DNA of 34,537 nt from an uncultured Prevotella sp. (GTDB lineage: Bacteria > Bacteroidota > Bacteroidia > Bacteroidales > Bacteroidaceae), in contig ONGP01000021.1 in assembly GCA_900317405.1 (NCBI GenBank), positions 1 through 34,537 of the forward strand, given 5' to 3'. A model generated the notes under the pieces. It was not told the origin of the DNA. It saw nothing but the letters and a program-made list of their open reading frames with translations, and did not search any database. This document shows, piece after piece, positions 6,706-14,115 of this stretch. Within the stretch, counting starts at the first letter, position 1. Each line of letters begins with the position of its first letter. A program made the position numbers and the translations under genes.

Positions 6706-8730
6706 ATGAAGAAGTTATTATATGTATGCGCGCTGTTGATAGTAGCAATGGCCTGCAACAACAAACAGCAGAAGCAAAAGTCAAAACTATCAAAGGCAGA
6801 CAGCATTTTAACGGATGCTTTTTTAAAACAGGATTTTGATAGGGCAATAGAGTTGGCTGACAGTTTTGAGCAAGCTGGAGTCTACTCGTTTATACATGCC
6901 TCTAGAAGACGAGGAGAAGTTTATGAAGGAATTAGAAAGTTTGATAAGGCTACAGCTGAGTTTGAAAAGGCTGTAAACACAGCAACCCCAGATAATATTC
7001 AAGACAGTGTGAGCTATATAACTTGTCTTAGTAATTTGGTTCAATTACAAGGTATACATGATGATTATGAGACATTGTTGAATACTGCTATGCCTGTGAT
7101 GGAAATGCTAGAAAACTTTAACTGTCCTAAAGAATATGCCCCGCAAATATTGCTTCCGAAGGCAATGACTTATATGTTTGTAGGCTATGCACAAACAAAT
7201 CTGGATAAGGAAAAGGATGCTGAAAAATCGTATGAGACTACTTTCAAGAACATTATAGAATTATCTAAGGCCGACACAAATATTAATCAACAAATGAATT
7301 GCCTTATTTGTATTAATCAAATTTCGAGGTTTAATTTTGAGAAGAAAAACTACGAAAAGATGGCTCTATGGGTGGAACGAGTCGACTCTTTTGCTAATGT
7401 GATGTTTCAACGCAAAAATATACCAGAGAAGTATAAGGCCAGAATAAACGAAATTATTGACTGCCGCCACATGGAACTGGCTATGGGACAAAATAAGATG
7501 GACGAGGCAAAACGGTATTATGAGAGATATAAAGAGTCGAACGATGCTAAGAGTGTAGATGGACGATATATGATTGTAGAATACCTTGTTGCTGCCCATC
7601 AATATGCCGAGGCTGCCGATGCATTCCCAAGCGCATTTAACGGCATGGTGAAGAAATACGATATAAAGCCATCGTTTCAATTGCTGGAAATGCTGAATAA
7701 GAAATTCGAAGCATACTATAAGGCAGGACGCAAGGATTCGGCACTGGCTACGGCCAATTATACCTTTGAGAACCTTGACTCGGCTATCGCGCGCGAGAAG
7801 CAAAGCCAAGCAACCAAACTTGCTACCATCTACGAAACCCAGCAGAAGGACGAGGAGATAGCCAAGCAGCAGATAGAATTGACACAGCAGCGAGTGATGG
7901 GACTTATTATCACCATCGTACTGCTTACGGTGTTCTTCGTCATCTATACGCTGTTCCGCCGTCGCGCTGCAAGGCGTATGGCCGAGATGAAGGCTGCACA
8001 GGAGCGCATTGAGAGTGAACTGCGCATTGCGCGAGATATACAGATGAGTATGGTGCCAAGCATATTCCCTGAGCGCGAAGGTCTGGATATGTTTGCCCAG
8101 ATGACTCCAGCCAAGGAGGTTGGCGGCGATATGTATGGTTATGTGCTGTTAGGCGATAAACTGTACTTTGCTGTGGGCGACGTGTCAGGCAAGGGAGTGC
8201 CCGCATCGCTGTTTATGGCTCAGACCACACGCCTGTTCCGTACATTAGCAGCTCAGGGTATGATGCCGGCAGAGATATGCACACGAATGAACAATGCACT
8301 GAATGAGGATAATGAGCAGGGAATGTTTGTGACAATGTTCCTTGGCTTGCTTGATCTGCAGACGGGGCATCTCAGTTTCTGCAATGCAGGCCATAATCCT
8401 CCAATCGTAGGCGGTGGCGACAATCGGGGCGACTTCCTTGAGATGCAGCCTAATGCACCTATCGGTCTTTTCCCAGACTTGGAGTACGAAGGCGAGGAGA
8501 TAGAAAGCGTTAAGGGGCGTGCTCTGTTTATCTACACCGACGGACTGAACGAGGCCGAGAACCCACAGCAGGAGCAGTTTGGCGACGAGCGTCTGCTGAG
8601 CATACTGCGCGATACCCACTTTGACAGTGCACAGCAGGTAATAGAATCGCTTAAGGAAGAAATAGAAAATCATCGTAAGGGTGCCGAACCTAACGACGAC
8701 CTTACGATGATGTGTATAAGAGTAAACTGA
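6706..8730 (+). CDS. Lipoprotein-leader TPR sensor with transmembrane helix and cytoplasmic SpoIIE-type PP2C phosphatase
   Basis: A 674-residue signalling protein. The leader MKKLLYVCALLIVAMAC carries a lipobox ending at C17. Residues about 30-370 are helical TPR-like repeats (for example DKATAEFEKAVNTATP near 85), probably periplasmic. A transmembrane helix spans 397-417 (VMGLIITIVLLTVFFVIYTL). A short coiled-coil linker (ERIESELRIARDIQMSMVP) leads to the PP2C/SpoIIE domain, about 455-672. Metal and catalytic motifs are intact: VGGDMYG (D475), GDVSGKG (D492), NAGHNPP, YTDGLNEA (D612) and the closing DDLTMM. Known relatives dephosphorylate anti-anti-sigma (STAS) proteins in partner switching, but no STAS or anti-sigma gene is in the window. 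The sensor half is clearly more A+T-rich than the catalytic half. It is convergent with the transporter gene with no spacer. Confidence 0.88.
   Translation: MKKLLYVCALLIVAMACNNKQQKQKSKLSKADSILTDAFLKQDFDRAIELADSFEQAGVYSFIHASRRRGEVYEGIRKFDKATAEFEKAVNTATPDNIQDSVSYITCLSNLVQLQGIHDDYETLLNTAMPVMEMLENFNCPKEYAPQILLPKAMTYMFVGYAQTNLDKEKDAEKSYETTFKNIIELSKADTNINQQMNCLICINQISRFNFEKKNYEKMALWVERVDSFANVMFQRKNIPEKYKARINEIIDCRHMELAMGQNKMDEAKRYYERYKESNDAKSVDGRYMIVEYLVAAHQYAEAADAFPSAFNGMVKKYDIKPSFQLLEMLNKKFEAYYKAGRKDSALATANYTFENLDSAIAREKQSQATKLATIYETQQKDEEIAKQQIELTQQRVMGLIITIVLLTVFFVIYTLFRRRAARRMAEMKAAQERIESELRIARDIQMSMVPSIFPEREGLDMFAQMTPAKEVGGDMYGYVLLGDKLYFAVGDVSGKGVPASLFMAQTTRLFRTLAAQGMMPAEICTRMNNALNEDNEQGMFVTMFLGLLDLQTGHLSFCNAGHNPPIVGGGDNRGDFLEMQPNAPIGLFPDLEYEGEEIESVKGRALFIYTDGLNEAENPQQEQFGDERLLSILRDTHFDSAQQVIESLKEEIENHRKGAEPNDDLTMMCIRVN
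8655..8711 (-). terminator. Hairpin plus T-rich tract ending the aquaporin-transporter operon inside the phosphatase gene
   Basis: Bases 8669-8680 and 8700-8711 form a perfect 12-bp stem with a 19-base loop. On the minus strand it is followed by TTTCTATTTCTTCC. It begins 20 bases past the transporter stop and is wholly inside the last codons of the convergent phosphatase gene; one arm encodes part of its conserved DDLTMM. The plus strand has no T-tract after the stem. Confidence 0.55.
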
Positions 8731-9954
8731 TCAGTCTTCGTCGACGTGCTCTTCGCGGTGGACGGTCAAGCCGAAGCCGTAGAGAGCTACGGTGATGTAG
8801 CAGAGTAGGGGGATGATGAAGGGGACTACCATGTCGGTGTCGTCGGCAATGATGCCTACCAACAGGAATCCGCATCCGCCTACAGGCGTCATCATCAGTA
8901 TGCTGGATGCACTCTTGGTGAGCGAGCCCAGATTGCGAACGGCCAGCGAGAAGATGGTGGGGAACATAATAGCCTCGAACAGGTAGTTGCCCAGCAGACC
9001 TATCATAGAGATACGTCCGAAATTCATCAGTACCAGCATGATGCAGGCCACACTTCCACAGCCGCAGAAGAGAAGCATCTTTTCTGCAGGAATCCATCGC
9101 ATGATGAAGCTGCCACCAAAACGGCCAACCATAAAGAATGCCAATGCGCCAGTTAGCACCAATGATGCTGTGCGATCGTCCATCCATCCCATGCCTGTAA
9201 CGTAGTTGATGAAGTAGCTGTTGATAGAAATCTCGGCTATCTCGTAAGCCAACAGGGCGATGAGGCCGTATACGAAGAACTTGTGATGCCAGATGCGCAT
9301 AAGTGGTTCGCGGCCGTATTTGGCTTTCTCTTCGAGTCCGTCGTTATGCCTAATCTCTGGCAAGTCTACACGAGTGAAAATGCCTGCAATCACCAGTACC
9401 ACAAAACCAAGTATCACGTATGGAATCTCGACATTTCCGTCGCCGCCGAACAGGAACTGGCCAACGGCAAAAGTGGCAAACAGGCAGCCCAGACCATTGA
9501 ACGACTGCGAGAGGTTCAATCGGCTGGATGCAGAGTTCTTTCCTCCAAGTTCGGTTACGTATGGATTGGCTGCCGTCTCAAGGAATACCAATCCCACACT
9601 GATGATGAACAGCGCAAATAGATAGGCGTCGAATGTGCCAGCCTCGGTACACGGCACAAACAACCATGAGCCGAGGGCAAAGAGCAGCAGTCCGAACACT
9701 ACGCCTCGACGATAGCCGAAGCGATTGATAAACAGTCCTGCAGGGATAGCCATCAAGAAGTAGCCCATATAGGTGGTAACCTGTATGAGCGACGACTGGG
9801 TGATAGAGATGTGCATCTCGTTCTGGAAGTGCTTGTTGAGCACATCCAGGATGGCACGGGCAAATCCCCAAAGAAAGAAGAGTGTGGTAATCAATACGAA
9901 CGGCACCATGTAGTTGGTGCCGTTCGCCCTAAATAGTCCGTTGTCTTGTTTCAC
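8731..9954 (-). CDS. FucP-family MFS sugar:proton symporter
   Basis: A 12-helix major facilitator, 407 residues, in the L-fucose/glucose/galactose symporter family. Signatures are FFLWGFARAILDVLNKHFQ (about 26-44), containing the aspartate matching the proton-coupling Asp of E. coli FucP, and FLETAANPYVTELG (about 129-142), containing the matching glutamate. Substrate cannot be assigned; fucose, glucose, galactose and related sugars are all known in the family. The reading frame starts at GTG 9954, as there is no ATG before the first helix. AAAAAGGAAAAAC upstream offers a weak ribosome site. It follows the aquaporin gene by 26 bases and shares its promoter. Its stop directly abuts the stop of the convergent phosphatase gene. 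Confidence 0.85.
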   Translation of the reverse strand: MKQDNGLFRANGTNYMVPFVLITTLFFLWGFARAILDVLNKHFQNEMHISITQSSLIQVTTYMGYFLMAIPAGLFINRFGYRRGVVFGLLLFALGSWLFVPCTEAGTFDAYLFALFIISVGLVFLETAANPYVTELGGKNSASSRLNLSQSFNGLGCLFATFAVGQFLFGGDGNVEIPYVILGFVVLVIAGIFTRVDLPEIRHNDGLEEKAKYGREPLMRIWHHKFFVYGLIALLAYEIAEISINSYFINYVTGMGWMDDRTASLVLTGALAFFMVGRFGGSFIMRWIPAEKMLLFCGCGSVACIMLVLMNFGRISMIGLLGNYLFEAIMFPTIFSLAVRNLGSLTKSASSILMMTPVGGCGFLLVGIIADDTDMVVPFIIPLLCYITVALYGFGLTVHREEHVDED

Positions 9955-9980
9955 TATAGTTTTTCCTTTTTTATAAAATA

Positions 9981-10655
9981 TTATTTCTCAGTATCAATCA
10001 TCTTCCAGATACCGGCTGCGCAAGCACCACCTACCAGTGGGCCAACGATGAAGATCCACAGGTTGGCAAGTGCGGTTCCACCCTGGAATATGGCTGGCGC
10101 GATAGAACGTGCTGGGTTGACTGATGTGCCTGTGTAGCGGATGCAGACCAGGTGAACCAAAATGAGCGACAGACCGATGGCCAGACCAGCAAAGTTGTTG
10201 GTAGCACCGTTAGTCTTGGCTGTAGCACCCAGCACTACGAGTACGAATACACATGTGAAGATGATCTCGGCCAGCAGACCGCCCAGTACACTTACGTTGG
10301 CCTGGAGATCGTTGGCTCCTGTGCCCTCAAGACCAGGAACATTCTCTGTGAGTATATACAACAGCAGTGAGCCGATGAAAGCACCGATAACCTGGAAGAG
10401 CATGTACATACCACAATCCTTGCCGCTCATACGACCGCTAAGGAAGCAGCCCAGAGTGATTGCAGGATTGATGTGGCAACCGCTGATTCCGCCAATGGTG
10501 TAAGCCATAGCAACCACAGCCAGACCAAAGGCAAAAGCAGTTCCTACTACAGCGGGAATGTTGTTTACAGGATCACAACCCAGACTAACGGCAACACCGC
10601 AGCCCATCAGTACAAGCACCATAGTGCCTACCATTTCTGCTAAATACTTTTTCAT
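9981..10655 (-). CDS. aqpZ: Aquaporin Z-like water channel
   Basis: An inner-membrane MIP-family channel of 224 residues with six hydrophobic helices and both NPA loops (NPA 63-65 in HINPAITLG; NPA 180-182 in SVNPARS). The four residues of the aromatic/arginine filter align with E. coli AqpZ: F43, H168, T177 and R183. This is the water-selective set, unlike the Gly/wide filter of glycerol facilitators, so fast water flow is the likely role. It heads an operon with the sugar symporter. A consensus promoter lies 47 bases upstream of the ATG and is divergent from that of the hydrolase-fusion gene. Confidence 0.92.
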   Translation of the reverse strand: MKKYLAEMVGTMVLVLMGCGVAVSLGCDPVNNIPAVVGTAFAFGLAVVAMAYTIGGISGCHINPAITLGCFLSGRMSGKDCGMYMLFQVIGAFIGSLLLYILTENVPGLEGTGANDLQANVSVLGGLLAEIIFTCVFVLVVLGATAKTNGATNNFAGLAIGLSLILVHLVCIRYTGTSVNPARSIAPAIFQGGTALANLWIFIVGPLVGGACAAGIWKMIDTEK

Positions 10656-10701
10656 AATGTTACAGTTTAAAAATGTTGATTGTTATACTTATTTCTGAGC
10701 G

Positions 10702-10732
10702 CAAAGATACAAATTATTTCGTTTCGTGCAAA
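10702..10732 (-). promoter_or_regulatory. Promoter of the aquaporin-transporter operon
   Basis: On the minus strand: TTTG (10732-10729), a 19-base spacer, TATCTTTG (10709-10702). This is an exact consensus match. The leader is about 45 bases. Confidence 0.8.
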
Positions 10733-10751
10733 TATTTTCGCAATATTTTTG

Positions 10752-10759
10752 TACTTTTG
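10752..10759 (+). promoter_or_regulatory. -7 box for the hydrolase-fusion gene, close enough to imply a leaderless mRNA
   Basis: TACTTTTG fits TAnnTTTG, and only four bases separate it from the ATG at 10764. Transcription would then begin at or next to the start codon. No good TTTG lies 19-21 bases upstream. Confidence 0.5.
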
Positions 10760-10763
10760 CACC

Positions 10764-11729
10764 ATGATGGAATTATTTAAAGACAAAAAAGTATTGTATG
10801 TGCATGGCTTTGCATCGTCAGGCCAGAGTGGTACGGTGACACGTATCCGTGAGGTACTGACCGAGGCTGATGTGATAGCTCCCGACCTGCCAATACACCC
10901 AGAGGAGGCCCTGGCTCTATTATATAAGATATGTGAAACCGAGAAGCCCGACCTGATAATCGGCACATCGATGGGCGGCATGTATGCCGAGATGCTGCAC
11001 TGCTTCGATCGTATACTGGTTAACCCTGCCTTGAGGATGGGTGACACTATGAAGGATCACGGCATGATAGGAGCGCAGCACTTTCAGAATCCACGTCGGG
11101 ACGGTGTGCAGGACTTCATGGTGACCAAGGCGCTGGTTAAGGAGTATAAGGACATAACCGAAAAGTGCTTTGTTGCTATCGACGACGAGGAGCAGAAGCG
11201 TGTGTGGGGGCTGTTCGGCGACGAAGATACTACGGTGAATACATACGATCTGTTCCGTGAACATTACCATCAGGCAGTACGTTTCCATGGCGAGCATCGC
11301 ATGAACGACAACTCGTTTATGCACTCTGTGGTGCCAGTGATACGTTGGGTTAGCGATCGACAGGAGGGTAGGGAGCGTCCTATCGTATACATCAGCATCA
11401 GTGCGCTGATAGATCAGTACGGCAAACCTCGCAGTTCGTCGCAAAAGGCTATACGCCAGTTGATAGAGACTTATCAGCTATACTTTGTTGCCCCTTCTAC
11501 AGTAGATGCAAGTAGTTATGCCGAGGTGAACGACTGGCTGTATGAGTACATAAATGTGCCTGCCTATGGTCATACCATCTTTACTAATCAGCCGCAACTG
11601 CTCTACGGCGACTATCTGATTGATACTCAGAAGGTTGACGGTATGGCTACACTGATACAGTTCGGATCGGACACCTTCAAGACGTGGGACGATATAATCC
11701 CATACTTTGAGAGGTTGGGAGGTCAATGA
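10764..11729 (+). CDS. YqiA/YcfP-like alpha/beta hydrolase fused to a degenerate HAD (5'(3')-nucleotidase-like) domain
   Basis: The protein has 321 residues from ATG 10764. Residues 1-190 are a small esterase-like alpha/beta hydrolase: VLYVHGFASSG (about 10-20), nucleophile S69 in GTSMGGMYAE, acid D153 or D155 in FGDEDT, and histidine H178 in HGEHRM. Residues about 206-321 follow the outline of 5'(3')-deoxyribonucleotidases of the HAD fold. PIVYISISALID sits where the family has a DMDGVL-type motif I, VAPST (241-246) matches the second motif, and GDYLIDTQ (282-289) with IQFGSDTFKTWDDIIPYF matches the end. Both motif-I aspartates are replaced (S211, S213) and the closing DD is DT, so this half is probably catalytically dead. 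The first half's substrate is unknown; YqiA homologues hydrolyse short acyl esters. The second-domain assignment is inference from pattern. Confidence 0.72.
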   Translation: MMELFKDKKVLYVHGFASSGQSGTVTRIREVLTEADVIAPDLPIHPEEALALLYKICETEKPDLIIGTSMGGMYAEMLHCFDRILVNPALRMGDTMKDHGMIGAQHFQNPRRDGVQDFMVTKALVKEYKDITEKCFVAIDDEEQKRVWGLFGDEDTTVNTYDLFREHYHQAVRFHGEHRMNDNSFMHSVVPVIRWVSDRQEGRERPIVYISISALIDQYGKPRSSSQKAIRQLIETYQLYFVAPSTVDASSYAEVNDWLYEYINVPAYGHTIFTNQPQLLYGDYLIDTQKVDGMATLIQFGSDTFKTWDDIIPYFERLGGQ

Positions 11730-11758
11730 AAGATTTTAGTAAAATTTAGAGGAAATAG

Positions 11759-11790
11759 TTTGGCGGTTACATAAAATCTTCATATTTTTG
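11759..11790 (+). promoter_or_regulatory. Promoter of the lipoate ligase-glycine cleavage operon
   Basis: TTTG at 11759-11762, a 20-base spacer, and TATTTTTG at 11783-11790. The ATG of the ligase is at 11819. No further promoter is visible before gcvT or the later genes, and no glycine-riboswitch-like fold was evident in the 89-base leader region. Confidence 0.8.
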
Positions 11791-11818
11791 CAGAGGTTTT
11801 AACGACTTTGCTTTACGT

Positions 11819-12529
11819 ATGAAATATATCGCCTTGCCTACCAACGAAATCCGCCAGCTTTCTTTTTATCTGGCGATGGAGGAATATGTGGCTCGCCATG
11901 TCAGCGAGCCCGATTGCTTTTTTATGTGGCAGGTTGAACCTAGCGTGATATTCGGTCGTAATCAGGTGCTGGAAAACGAGGTTAGCCTGGAGTATTGCAA
12001 GGCGAATAACATCAAGATATATCGCAGAAAGAGCGGAGGCGGCTGTGTGTATGCCGATATGGACAACCTGATGCTGTCGATGGTTACTGACGGCGATCAG
12101 GTGGGATTTACATTCAATCGATTTGTTACGTTGTTACAGTTGGTCCTACACAAGATGGGTATAGATGCCACAAGCACTACGCACAACGATATTATGATAG
12201 GCGACAAGAAGGTGTGCGGAACAGCATTCTATCAGTTGCCTGGCCGCAGTATCGTTCATAGCACTATGCTCTACGATACGAATATGCAGCATATGCTGAA
12301 CGCTATCACGCCAGGTCCTGAGAAACTGGAAAAGAAGGGAATACAGAGCGTTCGCCAACGCATAACCTTGTTAAAGGACCACACGCAGATGACACTAGAC
12401 GAGGTAAAGACGCTAATACGCAACACGCTATGCGACGGCGAGCTGATGCTAACTAGCGAGCAAGTGGTAGAGATAGAAAAGATAGAACAAGGCTACCTGA
12501 AATCAGAGTTTATACATTTGATAAAATAA
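11819..12529 (+). CDS. lplA: Lipoate-protein ligase A family protein
   Basis: Attaches lipoic acid (via lipoyl-AMP) to a lysine of acceptor proteins. The 236 residues cover the catalytic biotin/lipoate-ligase fold and only a short tail, less than the two-domain E. coli LplA. Key motifs are RRKSGGGCVYAD (69-80), the lipoyl-AMP-binding RRxxGGGxV loop, and THNDIMIGDKKVCGTA (121-136) with the conserved lysine K131. It is the first gene of the glycine cleavage operon, 22 bases before gcvT, so its likely acceptor is GcvH. With the accessory domain reduced, an LplB/LplC-type partner or a transfer-only activity cannot be excluded. Confidence 0.9.
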   Translation: MKYIALPTNEIRQLSFYLAMEEYVARHVSEPDCFFMWQVEPSVIFGRNQVLENEVSLEYCKANNIKIYRRKSGGGCVYADMDNLMLSMVTDGDQVGFTFNRFVTLLQLVLHKMGIDATSTTHNDIMIGDKKVCGTAFYQLPGRSIVHSTMLYDTNMQHMLNAITPGPEKLEKKGIQSVRQRITLLKDHTQMTLDEVKTLIRNTLCDGELMLTSEQVVEIEKIEQGYLKSEFIHLIK

Positions 12530-12551
12530 TAACAAAAAACAACAATAATCT

Positions 12552-13661
12552 ATGGCAATTAAACAAGAATTAGAAAAGGAGAAAGAAAAACGTACGTGTC
12601 TGTACGAAAACCACATCGCAGAAGGAGCTTTCATGGCACCGTTTGCTGGTTTCGTTATGCCTATCCAATATGCCAATATCCAGTTGGAGCATCTGGCTGT
12701 GCGCAATAAGTGCGGACTGTTTGATGTGAGCCATATGGGCGAGGTGACGGTGAAAGGTCCAGATGCAGAGCGCTATGTTCAGCATATCTTTACCAACGAT
12801 GTGGCTAATGCTCCCATCGGTAAGATATACTATGGTATGATGTGCTACGAGAATGGTGGAACAGTAGACGATCTGCTGGTTTACAAGATGGGCGAGAACG
12901 ACTTCTTCCTGGTAATCAATGCCGCCAATATCGATAAGGATTGGGAATGGATGCAGCAGAATGCCAAGGGGTTTGACATCGATCTGCAGAATCGTAGCGA
13001 CTACTACGGACAGATAGCAGTTCAGGGTCCTGAGGCTGAGCATACCGTAGAGACTGTGCTTGGATTGCCTTGTGCAGAACTTGGCTTCTACACCGTAAAG
13101 ACTATCGGCGATGTAATCGTGTCGCGTACTGGTTATACAGGTGAGGATGGATTTGAGATATATGCATCGCACGACTATATCCGCGAGTGCTGGGAGAATT
13201 TGATTAAGGCTGGTGTTCAGCCTTGCGGACTGGGATGTCGCGATACATTGCGCTTTGAGGTAGGTCTGCCTCTCTATGGCGATGAACTGTCGGAGGATAT
13301 CACCCCGATAATGGCTGGTCTTGGATTGTTTGTAAAACTTGACAAGGCTGAGTTTATAGGTAAGGATGCTCTGGCCAAGCAAAAGGCTGAGGGACCTGCA
13401 AAGAAACTGGTTGGCATAGAGCTGGACGATAAGGCTATACCCCGTCATGGCTACCCAGTGTTGAATATGCAGGGCGAGCAGATAGGTGAGGTTACTACAG
13501 GTTATCATTGTCTGTCGGTAGACAAGAGCGTGTGCATGGCACTGGTTGATGCACAATACTCAAAGCTGGATACAGAGTTGCAGATTCAGATCCGCAAAAA
13601 GGTGTTCCCAGGCAAGGTAGTAAAAAAGCAGTTCTATAACAAGAGCTACAAGAAAAATTAA
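12552..13661 (+). CDS. gcvT: Glycine cleavage system T protein (aminomethyltransferase)
   Basis: Moves the methylene carbon of aminomethyl-lipoyl-GcvH to tetrahydrofolate, releasing ammonia and leaving dihydrolipoyl-GcvH. It has 369 residues. Family signatures are APFAGFVMPIQY (about 29-40), LFDVSHMGEVTVKG, HIFTNDVANAPIGKIYYGMM with the conserved folate-site aspartate, the SRTGYTGEDGFEI stretch, and RDTLRFEVGLPLYGDEL. The C-terminal barrel has GYHCLSVDKSVCMALV where many GcvT proteins have SP-containing loops, in my recollection usual for Bacteroidota. The N-terminus carries a charged extension (KQELEKEKEKR) before the conserved part. Confidence 0.95.
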   Translation: MAIKQELEKEKEKRTCLYENHIAEGAFMAPFAGFVMPIQYANIQLEHLAVRNKCGLFDVSHMGEVTVKGPDAERYVQHIFTNDVANAPIGKIYYGMMCYENGGTVDDLLVYKMGENDFFLVINAANIDKDWEWMQQNAKGFDIDLQNRSDYYGQIAVQGPEAEHTVETVLGLPCAELGFYTVKTIGDVIVSRTGYTGEDGFEIYASHDYIRECWENLIKAGVQPCGLGCRDTLRFEVGLPLYGDELSEDITPIMAGLGLFVKLDKAEFIGKDALAKQKAEGPAKKLVGIELDDKAIPRHGYPVLNMQGEQIGEVTTGYHCLSVDKSVCMALVDAQYSKLDTELQIQIRKKVFPGKVVKKQFYNKSYKKN

Positions 13662-13698
13662 AGAATAGAAAAGTGTAATAATTAAAAAATAAAACTAT

Positions 13699-14079
13699 AT
13701 GGCAAAAGTTATTGAAGGACTCTACTACTCAGAGTCGCACGAGTTTGTAAGAGTAGAAGGTGATTTTGGTTTTGTAGGTATCACAGACTACGCCCAGAAT
13801 GCACTGGGTAATGTAGTTTATGTAGATATGCCAGAGGTTGACGACGAGGTTGAGGCTGGTGAGGAGTTTGGGGCTGTAGAGAGCGTAAAGGCTGCATCTG
13901 ACCTGATTTCGCCAGTTAGCGGTACCGTAGTTGAGGTAAACGAGGCTCTCGACGATCAGCCAGAGCTCATCAACCAGGATGCCTACGAGAACTGGATTAT
14001 CAAGGTACAGCTGAGTGACAAGGGTGATCTGGACAACCTGATGGACGCCAAGGCCTATGCTGCTTTCTGCGAAAAATAA
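13699..14079 (+). CDS. gcvH: Glycine cleavage system H protein (lipoyl carrier)
   Basis: Carries the lipoyl arm that shuttles the aminomethyl group between P, T and L proteins. It has 126 residues, the normal length. The lipoylated lysine is K64 in GAVESVKAASDL. The hallmark ITDYAQNALGNVVYVDMPEV is near residues 28-47. The gene starts 37 bases after gcvT. Its stop codon TAA (14077-14079) overlaps the first of three ATGs in the 14-base repeat before gcvPA. Confidence 0.97.
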   Translation: MAKVIEGLYYSESHEFVRVEGDFGFVGITDYAQNALGNVVYVDMPEVDDEVEAGEEFGAVESVKAASDLISPVSGTVVEVNEALDDQPELINQDAYENWIIKVQLSDKGDLDNLMDAKAYAAFCEK

Positions 14080-14115
14080 TGTTTAATCTTTAATGTTTAA
14101 TCTTTAATGTTTAAA
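14079..14115 (+). repeat. 14-base tandem repeat forming two MFNL minicistrons between gcvH and gcvPA
   Basis: ATGTTTAATCTTTA occurs at 14079-14092 and 14093-14106, and a third, partial copy (ATGTTTAAA) begins at 14107, the gcvPA start. Each full copy reads Met-Phe-Asn-Leu-stop. Each stop overlaps the next ATG as TAATG, beginning with the gcvH stop itself. The result is an unbroken chain of stop/start overlaps from gcvH to gcvPA. Confidence 0.85.

Noticed and set aside
8777-8792. Hairpin CCGTAG-AGAG-CTACGG just past the phosphatase stop as its terminator
   Set aside because: The stem is only 6 bp and no T-tract follows on the plus strand.
10680-10763. A longer start for the hydrolase-fusion gene (TTG at 10680)
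   Set aside because: It would cross the divergent aquaporin promoter and precede the gene's own -7 box. The hydrolase fold starts after ATG 10764.
11730-11818. A glycine riboswitch upstream of the glycine cleavage operon
   Set aside because: The space is 89 bases including the promoter, too short for the tandem aptamer, and no matching stems were seen.
12570-13556. Long open frames opposite known genes (for example opposite gcvT, serB and sprA)
   Set aside because: They run antisense to well-recognised genes, lack promoters and resemble no family. They reflect codon bias of the real gene.
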